DNA of 16,573 bases, from the NCBI GenBank assembly GCA_964392345.1, contig CAYMPQ010000037.1, positions 1 to 16,573 of the forward strand, written 5' to 3'. A model generated the notes under the pieces. That model made no database searches and was not told the DNA's origin. It was given only the letters and a program-made list of their open reading frames with translations. Shown here in pieces: positions 9,333 to 15,056 of this stretch. Position numbers and translations under genes: made by a program. The first letter of the stretch is position 1, and each line of letters begins with the position of its first letter. The DNA is from JAUVXY01 sp964392345 (lineage in GTDB: Bacteria > Actinomycetota > Humimicrobiia > Humimicrobiales > Humimicrobiaceae).

Positions 9333-9539
9333 ATAATAGCTTTATGGTTACAAGATAATGTGAAATGAAATTCTTTGAATTAGGTCTTTTAAGGTGGTTA
9401 CTATATGACAATTTTTTTAAAAAATATTTATTCCTTAAAATTTTAGGAATGTTTTATTATTTTACAATGGTAAAGTTTCATAAAGATATAAATATTAGAA
9501 ATCTTTTTTATTATTTCATTAGTTGTAGAGGTGATATTA

Positions 9540-9884
9540 ATGGTAAAAATATATCCGCTCAGCGGAAATGGGAAACCAATTTTTTATGAAAATAAGGATT
9601 ATAACCTAATAATTAAATGGGGTAATCAGAAAATAAAAATATCGATAGATATAATAAATGATATTATGAAAAACTATTTTGTGGATTTTAAGACATGGCA
9701 CCCTCTGGGAGCCAGTATGACAAATCCATTAAAAAGAGGCTTGGGAGAATATTTAAATAATAATTATCCTCAGTTGAATCCGAGACACGCTTCTGTTTTA
9801 GCGGCCATAATGGTTCACGAAGGTCTAATTGAAAACAAAGATCTTAAACCTATATTAGTAAGGAAACTAAAGAACTCGGTATGA
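9540..9884 (+). CDS. Hypothetical 114-residue protein upstream of the nuclease gene
   Basis: The ATG at 9540 is preferred because GAGGTGAT (9528-9535) lies just upstream; a GTG at 9531 in the same frame falls inside this ribosome site. The product begins MVKIYPLSGNGKPIF and has a beta-rich N-terminal half (YNLIIKWGNQKIKISID), then a helical C-terminal half with WHPLGASM and LNPRHASVLAAIMVHEGLI, which could form a small helix-turn-helix-like fold (inference). It has no transmembrane segment and I do not recognise a family. Base composition is like the AT-rich neighbours, not like the nuclease gene that follows 98 bases later on the same strand. The 207-base gap back to res (9333-9539) holds no credible gene; it is extremely AT-rich. 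Possible roles are a DNA-binding regulator or a partner of the nuclease, neither demonstrated. Confidence 0.6.
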   Translation: MVKIYPLSGNGKPIFYENKDYNLIIKWGNQKIKISIDIINDIMKNYFVDFKTWHPLGASMTNPLKRGLGEYLNNNYPQLNPRHASVLAAIMVHEGLIENKDLKPILVRKLKNSV

Positions 9885-9920
9885 TGTGTACTGAAAAAGA
9901 TCCCATAGGCTGTAACATGC

Positions 9921-9944
9921 TTCTAGCCTGTGGATGCACTAGAA
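9921..9944. promoter_or_regulatory. Inverted repeat upstream of the nuclease gene (possible operator)
   Basis: TTCTAG (9921-9926) and CTAGAA (9939-9944) form a perfect 6-bp inverted repeat with a 12-base spacer, in the 98-base gap before the PD-(D/E)XK nuclease. Position and symmetry suit a dimeric regulator such as the controllers of restriction genes. No conserved controller-box match or clear -10/-35 pair was identified, so this is only a candidate. Confidence 0.25.
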
Positions 9945-9982
9945 ATTGGTGAAAAGACTTGAGTTAGAAACGAGGGGTAAGA

Positions 9983-10939
9983 ATGACTGAAATGAACAGC
10001 AAGAAGTTGGCTCGAACATGGTTCTTCAAACGTTACAAGACCTTTGAATGTAAACTCCGTGATGCAGCAGCAGAATGGTTTTACAAGAAGGGGTTTGACA
10101 CACATAAGAGAATGAGCTATTGCCTTAAATCGCATGATATCTGGCCACAAAATATCATTTGCACTGATGTGGCTGAGTATATAAGGCAAGAGAATGAACG
10201 GAATTTAGGAAAGAACTCATTTCCGCTTCACAAGTATCTCCACCATGGACTAAGTAGCCAGGCTATGGTGTTCAATCTTGTTGGACCATTGATTGTCAGA
10301 AAAGACTTTGCACCATTGCGTGTTGCTATCGAAAGAACAGGAATGGCCTGGCCGACAGGGAAAGTCACTGCAGGATTTGAATATGACGACCGGACGATCT
10401 TTAATGAAGACTCTGGGCAACCTACATCCATTGATCTGGTCATATCAGGAGAAGCCAAAAATATCTTCATTGAAGCAAAACTCGCGGAAAGGGAATTTGG
10501 AGGCTGCTCTGTTTTTTCAGGCGGTGATTGTGATGGGAGAAATCCTATCGTGTATGGGGTTGGTGGGTGTTATCTTCATCACATTGGACGAAAATATTGG
10601 GAGCGAATGAATGAGTTCGGCTTCGGGAAGACAGTTTTCGCATCCGGGCCTATATGCCCGTTTGTTAACTACTATCAGTTTTTCAGAGAGGTACTATTCT
10701 CACTGAAAAAATGTGGCTCTTTTATTCTTCTTCACGATGAGAGGAACCCTGCATTTTTAAAAGTTTCCGAAAACGGCAATGAGTCTGGCCTATGGCCGTT
10801 TCTCATAAAATCTATACCAGCTGAACATGTTGCTGCTATAGCGAGGATAACAATTCAGCAACTTGTCAATGCGATTGATGAATCTGGACGTCACCACGAC
10901 TGGATCAACGAATTTAAACTGAAATATGGAATAGAATGA
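9983..10939 (+). CDS. PD-(D/E)XK nuclease, PGN_0703-like putative restriction endonuclease
   Basis: The 318-residue protein carries a PD-(D/E)XK nuclease core: D151 in SIDLVISG and E164-A-K166 in IFIEAKLAE, with SSQAMVFNLVGPL at 91-103 resembling the conserved SSQ/FN segment of PGN_0703-family putative restriction endonucleases. Four cysteines at 175, 183, 196 and 225 might bind metal (inference). GAGGGGTAAGA directly before the ATG is a strong ribosome site. The gene is around 43-50% GC by hand counts of single lines, against about 20-33% around it, so it was probably acquired from a different genome. No methyltransferase gene follows, so either it acts without a cognate methylase, is protected by another one, or targets modified or damaged DNA. 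The nuclease fold is well supported; the family name is moderately supported. Confidence 0.8.
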   Translation: MTEMNSKKLARTWFFKRYKTFECKLRDAAAEWFYKKGFDTHKRMSYCLKSHDIWPQNIICTDVAEYIRQENERNLGKNSFPLHKYLHHGLSSQAMVFNLVGPLIVRKDFAPLRVAIERTGMAWPTGKVTAGFEYDDRTIFNEDSGQPTSIDLVISGEAKNIFIEAKLAEREFGGCSVFSGGDCDGRNPIVYGVGGCYLHHIGRKYWERMNEFGFGKTVFASGPICPFVNYYQFFREVLFSLKKCGSFILLHDERNPAFLKVSENGNESGLWPFLIKSIPAEHVAAIARITIQQLVNAIDESGRHHDWINEFKLKYGIE

Positions 10940-10970
10940 AAAAGCCAACTAATTCGGATGTGATTGAAAT

Positions 10971-11090
10971 ATGAATAAAGTAATAAATATATTAGTTAAA
11001 CTTGGTGATCTTTTGACCATAGACACTTTATATTATATCGATAGAGGCCAGCCAAAATTAAAAGAAGAATTAATTAATTTGAAAAAGTAG
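10971..11090 (+). CDS. Possible small ORF, 39 residues
   Basis: An ATG at 10971 opens MNKVINILVKLGDLLTIDTL and runs to TAG at 11088-11090, ending in LKEELINLKK. It lies 31 bases after the nuclease gene on the same strand and returns to AT-rich composition. There is no clear Shine-Dalgarno (GTGATTGAAAT precedes it). It may be a real small protein, the tail of a lost gene, or chance. No family recognised. Confidence 0.3.
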   Translation: MNKVINILVKLGDLLTIDTLYYIDRGQPKLKEELINLKK

Positions 11091-11095
11091 AGTGT

Positions 11096-11129
11096 ATAAT
11101 TATTATTAATAATAAAAATAATTATTTTT
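11096..11129. terminator. AT-rich hairpin between convergent genes, possible bidirectional terminator
   Basis: ATAATTATT (11096-11104) pairs with AATAATTAT (11117-11125) around a 12-base loop, with TTTTT at 11125-11129. It sits between the last + strand ORF (stop 11090) and the end of the - strand HIRAN gene (11133), where a shared terminator is expected. The stem has no G or C, so strength is doubtful. Confidence 0.4.
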
Positions 11130-11132
11130 CTC

Positions 11133-11531
11133 TCATAACTCTTTAAGATAAACACTGATATCTAAATTCAGGTAATCTCCTTTCCATTCTTTGTAGTCAA
11201 TAACTCCATAGATGACCTTCCCTGCATCCATTAATTTGGAGATAATTTCGTTTTTTGCTTTGGGAATATAACCTAATTTATTATTATCCAGATCCATTAT
11301 TTTAATAGCTAAGCTGTCATATTCATTGTCAGCCTCTCTCTGAAAGATAAGATAATTTCCTTTCTTAATTTTATCTGATACTTTTTTTGCATCCGAATAA
11401 TTAGTTCCAGCAATATATGTTTTAAGCAGCAGGATTTCTTTGCCAAAAGGTTTGGGAATATTTCCCCCTTTTTGTATTGCTTTAAGGATAGCAAGCATTT
11501 TTTTATCTACTGAAGTTATATCATTGGACAT
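11133..11531 (-). CDS. HIRAN-domain protein
   Basis: The 132-residue protein is essentially one HIRAN domain, about residues 33-111. The hallmarks are KKGNYLIFQREADNEYDSLA, a version of the REPxNxYDxxAI motif, followed by LGYIPKAKNEIISKLMDAG, the GYIP segment. In eukaryotic HLTF/Rad5 this domain binds 3' DNA ends at stalled forks; bacterial stand-alone copies are poorly understood. The ATG at 11531 is chosen because AAGGTGA lies six bases upstream; the GTG at 11540 is part of that ribosome site. It starts 13 bases after the stop of the J-domain-like gene, so the two form one operon. A truncated copy, about 77% identical over 78 residues by hand alignment, lies at 14677-14913. Confidence 0.8.
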   Translation of the reverse strand: MSNDITSVDKKMLAILKAIQKGGNIPKPFGKEILLLKTYIAGTNYSDAKKVSDKIKKGNYLIFQREADNEYDSLAIKIMDLDNNKLGYIPKAKNEIISKLMDAGKVIYGVIDYKEWKGDYLNLDISVYLKEL

Positions 11532-11544
11532 AAAATTCACCTTA

Positions 11545-12402
11545 TTATGTGTGTTTGGTTTTATTGATTTCTATATTAGTCATTAATAAGTTACTAATAA
11601 TTTTTAACAGCTCTTTTCTTTTTTCATTTAAGTTTTTGATTTTTAAAAGAGTCTCTTTATTTTTTCCTTCAACCCATTTAGAGTCATTTATTTTATCCTG
11701 AATTGTAAATGGGAATTCTGATTTTAGTTTTTGAATGTATTGCATCACTTGAATTATTTTATCTTTATAACTTTTTATTTTCTTATTAAGGGTTTGGAGT
11801 GGATCTTTGCTTATATCTTCTTTACCTATATCTTCTGTAAGCATTTTTATTGTCTCTAATTCTTCAATATCGCCAATAGAGTAAGAATCAACAGTCCTGT
11901 TCCATAGTATTTTTTCTTTTTTTAATTGATTTGGATTAACGTCAGGGTGAAGTTTCTTTACTAATTGGCGATAAAGATTATGCAGTTTTTTGCTTTCTTT
12001 ATCAGTCATTAGAGACTTAAGACGTCTTTTACTTAAATCAATTTTTGACATCATCTTTTCTATTTTTTGTTCCCATTTTCTGTATTCTGCATTTAATTTT
12101 TTATCAATATTTTCAATATCAACTTTCTTTCCGTGATTGATTTTTATTTGAATTAATTCAAATTTTCTTTTAAGTCTTGAAACTTCACATTCTGACTTGA
12201 ACAGTTCATATTCATTTTTCCCAACTTTTATTATATATAAAGCCTCAAAGTTCTTTTTAACTGTTTCTTCCAAATGATCTCTTTCGGTGATTAGCTTTGA
12301 AAGCTCTGTTTTTAATGAATCACATTTTTCTAATGAATCACATTTTTCTAAGTAATTTTTGTATTTAGGGCTTAATTGGATTTTTGTTTGACTATCTTTC
12401 AT
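11545..12402 (-). CDS. Coiled-coil protein with a central J-domain-like segment
   Basis: Starting at ATG 12402 the protein has 285 residues. It is mostly charged and helical, with coiled-coil character at about 15-135 and again at 205-275. Between these lies a short J-domain-like segment: KKLHNLYRQLVKKLHPDVN (138-156), containing the HPD tripeptide (152-154) that stimulates Hsp70 ATPase, followed by a helix III-like LWNRTVDSYSI. It lacks the Gly/Phe and zinc regions of DnaJ. The open frame extends to 12603, but that extension is hydrophobic, very AT-rich and overlaps an opposite-strand fossil, so I reject it. No strong Shine-Dalgarno is visible at 12402, so the start is uncertain. It is followed after 13 bases by the HIRAN gene. 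A DnaK recruiter acting with HIRAN at DNA is a reasonable but unproven guess. Confidence 0.7.
   Translation of the reverse strand: MKDSQTKIQLSPKYKNYLEKCDSLEKCDSLKTELSKLITERDHLEETVKKNFEALYIIKVGKNEYELFKSECEVSRLKRKFELIQIKINHGKKVDIENIDKKLNAEYRKWEQKIEKMMSKIDLSKRRLKSLMTDKESKKLHNLYRQLVKKLHPDVNPNQLKKEKILWNRTVDSYSIGDIEELETIKMLTEDIGKEDISKDPLQTLNKKIKSYKDKIIQVMQYIQKLKSEFPFTIQDKINDSKWVEGKNKETLLKIKNLNEKRKELLKIISNLLMTNIEINKTKHT
12314..12349. repeat. Perfect 18-bp tandem duplication inside the J-domain-like gene
   Basis: AATGAATCACATTTTTCT occurs twice head to tail at 12314-12331 and 12332-12349. On the coding strand it duplicates six residues, reading LEKCDSLEKCDS at about residues 18-29. Because 18 is a multiple of three the frame is kept. 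The exact identity suggests a recent slippage event. Confidence 0.9.
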
Positions 12403-12524
12403 GATTACATATTTTAGATCAATATTTATTATGACATTTATTAATAATAGTATTATAACATTAAATATTTTATAGTAAATTTTGAAAATATTTTTTGAAA
12501 AATAGTCTAAAAAATTATTTTTAA

Positions 12525-12662
12525 AACTATCCCAATTTAGCAGGTATTTTAAAACCATACATAAAACAAAATTTATGGGTTGCTTTAAATAAAAGCCAGA
12601 CAAAGGTTATTGCAAGTGGTAAAACAATAGAGGAAGCATTCGATAATGTTAAAAATGTTTAA
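12525..12662 (+). pseudogene. DUF5678-like fossil on the opposite strand
   Basis: Right after TAA at 12522-12524 the + strand reads NYPNLAGILKPYIKQNLWVA then LNKSQTKVIASGKTIEEAFD and stops at TAA 12660-12662. The pattern Y..(K/N)LWVAL.....VIASGKTIEEA resembles DUF5678 proteins (YxGKWVAL...VxxSGxTxxEA). There is no start codon or ribosome site in this frame, and the body is flanked by AT-only DNA upstream, so it is a remnant. In another frame an ATG at 12655 gives a 25-residue reading (MFNVFTGKTDLPGKAPYNTG) ending at 12732, richer in GC; whether that belonged to the same gene is unknown. Together with AT-rich DNA at 12403-12524, this accounts for the gap before the SPFH gene. Confidence 0.5.
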
Positions 12663-12737
12663 CGTCTTTACTGGAAAAACTGACCTTCCAGGCAAAGCCC
12701 CTTACAATACCGGCCCTTATCAAGTCTCTTAAATAGA

Positions 12738-13700
12738 TTATTCTGACTTCGCTGTCTTAGCACTTACTCCGGGTATAGGAGTAACTCCGGCAGCTTCTGT
12801 GACTACAGTCTGTACCTTATTGGTATCTATAAGGATCTTAGCATTGTCTTTAAGCGAAATCTCTACAGCCTCTATTTTCTTAAGGATCTGGGCATTGCCG
12901 ATAAAGTACTTCTGAGCCGCTTCATTGACTACTTTTATCTTATCAGCGTCTGCATTTGCAACAAGCCTTATGGATTCTGACTTTCCCTCTGCAGAAAGTA
13001 TCAATCCCTGCCTGACACCTTCAGCTTTCTTGATTTCTGCCCTCTTGTCACCATCGGCTCTGGTCTCAGTAGCAGTGGCCATATCCCTTGCAGCAATCTT
13101 TTCCTGTTCTGCCTTTACTACCTTATTCATGGAATCCTGAACATCAGCAGGGGGCTCTATCTTCTGTATTTCCACCCTTAAGACTTCCACTCCATAACTA
13201 TTCGTTTCTTTATCCAGGACAGTCTCTACCTTTGAGTTGATGTCGCTCCTCTTTTCATTTGCATCGGTCAGTGTCATATTTCCAATGACCGCCCTTAAGG
13301 TAGTCCTTGCAAGGCTTGTAAGTTGAGTCCTGTGGTCATCTACATTATACATACTTGCCTTTACATCTACTATCTGATAATAAACCACTGCATCTACTTC
13401 AGCATTCAGTTTATCTTTAGTGATAACCATCTGGGGCAGCACATCTACCATCTGTTCTGTTATATTGACTTTGTACATCTTGTCTATATTGGGAATGATC
13501 CATGTAAGCCCTGCTTCCTTTAATCTCTGGAATTTACCGAATCTTTCGATAATGCCTTTTTCAATAGGCCTGACCGTTCTAAACCCGGCAAAGATGACAA
13601 TAAGCACTCCTGCAGCAATAAGTATATAGGCGATAATATTAAGTCCCATAAAAAATAGGATTATGGCTGCGATTATAGGTATAATTCCTATTATAAGCAT
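12738..13700 (-). CDS. SPFH/Band 7 family membrane protein (stomatin-like)
   Basis: The 320-residue protein starts with two hydrophobic stretches (about 2-19 and 22-41) that anchor it in the membrane, followed by RTVRPIEKGIIERFGKFQRL, the classic start of the SPFH domain, which runs to about 200 (ITEQMVDVLPQMVITKDKLN, IGNMTLTDANEKR). An alanine/glutamate/lysine-rich region (about 192-265, QEKIAARDMATATETRADGD) forms the coiled coil typical of stomatins, which make ring-like oligomers organising membrane microdomains. GGAGGA four bases before the ATG is an excellent ribosome site. No NfeD gene, the usual partner, is adjacent. GC is about 40-47% on counted lines, higher than its neighbours, which may reflect strong conservation or separate origin. 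Length is normal and no damage is seen. Confidence 0.93.
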   Translation of the reverse strand: MLIIGIIPIIAAIILFFMGLNIIAYILIAAGVLIVIFAGFRTVRPIEKGIIERFGKFQRLKEAGLTWIIPNIDKMYKVNITEQMVDVLPQMVITKDKLNAEVDAVVYYQIVDVKASMYNVDDHRTQLTSLARTTLRAVIGNMTLTDANEKRSDINSKVETVLDKETNSYGVEVLRVEIQKIEPPADVQDSMNKVVKAEQEKIAARDMATATETRADGDKRAEIKKAEGVRQGLILSAEGKSESIRLVANADADKIKVVNEAAQKYFIGNAQILKKIEAVEISLKDNAKILIDTNKVQTVVTEAAGVTPIPGVSAKTAKSE

Positions 13701-13754
13701 TACTCCTCCTTTTTTAATTCCTAAGAATATTAATCCAAAAAAATATTTGGTCCA

Positions 13755-13793
13755 GTATAAAAGGTCCCACTGACTTTTTATACGGTTTAAACC
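13755..13793. promoter_or_regulatory. Strong hairpin plus adjacent palindrome upstream of the SPFH gene
   Basis: GTATAAAAGGTC (13755-13766) pairs with GACTTTTTATAC (13772-13783) around the 5-base loop CCACT, a 12-bp stem with one G-T pair. Immediately next to it is the perfect 10-bp palindrome GGTTTAAACC (13784-13793). Both lie 55-93 bases upstream of the SPFH start on the - strand. An A/T run (ATTTTTTT) occurs about 10 bases beyond the hairpin on the - strand, too far for a typical terminator. It may be an operator, a leader RNA structure, or a weak terminator for the upstream genes. Confidence 0.45.
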
Positions 13794-13817
13794 ATTCTAT
13801 CAAAAATAACATAGTAA

Positions 13818-13991
13818 TTAAATATCTTCTTTGGATCTAGCAGTCATCCAAGTTTTATGTAATTCAAGAATATGGGCATATTCTTTTGGCAGGCTATCTT
13901 TATAGGGCTTCATAAATCTATGAAATTCTTCCCAGTTAACATGCTTTATCCTATTCTCTGGAAATATTTTTATGACTATTAAATATTTCAT
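13818..13991 (-). CDS. Uncertain 57-residue ORF, possibly a gene remnant
   Basis: An ATG at 13991 opens MKYLIVIKIFPENRIKHVNW and the frame ends with MTARSKEDI and TAA at 13818-13820. The protein text from HVNWEEFHRFMKPYKDSLPK onward looks like normal coding sequence (mixed polar and aromatic residues, sensible codon use). No Shine-Dalgarno precedes the ATG, and no family is recognised. It lies 92 bases after the HD gene and before the SPFH gene, same strand. It could be the tail of a longer gene whose N-terminus is lost. Confidence 0.35.
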   Translation of the reverse strand: MKYLIVIKIFPENRIKHVNWEEFHRFMKPYKDSLPKEYAHILELHKTWMTARSKEDI

Positions 13992-14083
13992 ATATCATAA
14001 AACTGCTGGAAATTTCAGAGTAAAATAAAGATCTTAATTTTAGTCCATCATACTTACCCAAAACAGTACACCCGTTTCTATTT

Positions 14084-14653
14084 TTAAAGTAACTCTTTTC
14101 TTCTATTTTTATCTTCATACATATGAGCTGTCCAGTAATCTGCATAATGCAGTAGAAGAGTAAGAGGTCTTTCCTTGTGGGATACTACCTTGTTTTCTGA
14201 AATATATTGTCCGTCATGATAAGTAATTGCCTGGGCTTCGTCATCGGTAAGCTTCATATATTGGGATACCAGATAAAGACTTCTTACTGCAAGGCCCATA
14301 CTTACCACCTTTTTATTATACACATAGGTATCTTTATATTTTATATATAATGCATTATCAAAAGTACCGATCTTGCCAAGATCATGGAATAATCCAACAA
14401 TTACACAGGATTCATCAGAAATGTTTTTCATCAAAGTATTCTTTATTTCTAAAAGAGTAGAAGTTACACCTACCGAATGGATTAGTAGTCCCTTTTGCAT
14501 ACAAAGGTGGAATTTAGTACTGGCGGGAGAAGTTAGCCAGGATGTTTCTTTTTCAAGCTTTTCTATGAAAATATTAAATTTTTTCTTTCTATCCATTACC
14601 ATAGATTTTAATTTTTCATATTCTATAGATACATTGTCTTTATTTATGTACAT
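14084..14653 (-). CDS. HD-domain phosphohydrolase-like protein
   Basis: The 189-residue protein shows the metal-binding HD pattern: H59 (LLIHSVGV), H90-D91 (GLFHDLGK), H146-D147 (ITYHDGQY) and D172 (HYADYWTAH). Such proteins hydrolyse phosphate esters, nucleotides or cyclic nucleotides with divalent metals; the substrate here cannot be told. The start at 14653 is chosen because GGAGGTAAC lies just before it; the ATG at 14665 overlaps that ribosome site. No sensor or transmembrane region is visible. Spacing to the upstream HIRAN remnant is short (23 bases), so it could be read from an upstream promoter. All putative metal ligands are intact. Confidence is high for the fold and low for the exact role. 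Confidence 0.85.
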   Translation of the reverse strand: MYINKDNVSIEYEKLKSMVMDRKKKFNIFIEKLEKETSWLTSPASTKFHLCMQKGLLIHSVGVTSTLLEIKNTLMKNISDESCVIVGLFHDLGKIGTFDNALYIKYKDTYVYNKKVVSMGLAVRSLYLVSQYMKLTDDEAQAITYHDGQYISENKVVSHKERPLTLLLHYADYWTAHMYEDKNRRKELL

Positions 14654-14676
14654 TGTTACCTCCATTATTAATCCAC

Positions 14677-14913
14677 TTAAAACTCTTTAAGATAAATACT
14701 GATCTCTAAATTCAGGCAATCTCCTTTCCATTCCTTGCAGTCAATAACTCCGTAAACAGTCTTGCCTGCAGCCATCAAGCTGGACATAACTTCATTCTTA
14801 ACCTGTGGGACATATCCTAATTTATTATTGTCAAGATCCATTATTTTAATGGCTAAATCATCGTATTTATTAGCAGCTTCCCTTTGAAAGATAAGGTAAT
14901 CTCCCTTCTTAAT
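14677..14913 (-). pseudogene. N-terminally truncated second copy of the HIRAN gene
   Basis: The - strand frame reads IKKGDYLIFQREAANKYDDL through NKLGYVPQVKNEVMSSLMAA to a final IYLKEF and TAA. It aligns without gaps to the last 78 residues of the intact HIRAN protein at 11133-11531, with about 60 identical (77%). Directly before the first matching codon is an in-frame TAA (14914-14916), and there is no start codon, so the first about 54 residues are missing. Part of the HIRAN fold is lost. The break falls 8 bases after the Doc-tail stop, marking a rearrangement junction. At DNA level the pair is an approximately 235-bp direct repeat about 3.5 kb apart. Confidence 0.85.
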
Positions 14914-14921
14914 TTAATAGA

Positions 14922-15056
14922 TTATTTCTTATGCTTGATAATCCATTTTTTTATGTGTTGTGAGTCTACTCTTCCTTCAGCTATCTTCATACCCAGCTCA
15001 ACCAGTTCGGATTGAGAAAAGTTTAATTTGACATTGCTAATATCAAGTTTGATCAT
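14922..15056 (-). pseudogene. doc: C-terminal tail of a Doc/Fic-type toxin, overlapping the antitoxin gene
   Basis: The ATG at 15056 overlaps the antitoxin stop as ATGA, the arrangement expected for coupled toxin-antitoxin genes. The 44-residue product begins MIKLDISNVKLNFSQSELVE and ends HIKKWIIKHKK. It matches the end of Doc toxins, where a LNxxQxEL....K.A.G.......WI..H pattern follows the last core helix. The catalytic Fic motif HPFxDGNKR and the rest of the roughly 120-residue toxin are absent, so toxin activity should be gone. Either an internal deletion removed the toxin body and left the tail in frame with a start codon, or it is a very small protein that happens to resemble Doc. The Doc assignment is from remembered family pattern. 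Confidence 0.6.

Noticed and set aside
9365..9589. 74-codon + strand frame after res
   Set aside because: Extremely AT-rich, dominated by Phe/Leu/Tyr/Lys from homopolymers, no good ribosome site, and overlaps the better supported 114-residue gene.
9883..10972. Similar strings GATGTG...TGAAA at both ends of the GC-rich nuclease island as target-site duplication
   Set aside because: The match is imperfect and gapped, and no transposase, terminal inverted repeats or integrase was found.
12403..12603. 67-residue N-terminal extension of the J-domain-like protein
   Set aside because: Hydrophobic low-complexity text from AT-only DNA, overlapping an opposite-strand fossil; the ATG at 12402 begins normal charged sequence.
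12671..12691. CTGGAA...TTCCAG inverted repeat as terminator downstream of the SPFH gene
   Set aside because: Six-base stem with nine-base loop and no adjacent T run on the - strand; insufficient to call.
13951..14145. 64-codon - strand frame overlapping the HD gene's 3' end
   Set aside because: Overlaps a well-supported gene in another frame and lacks a ribosome site; no recognisable protein text.
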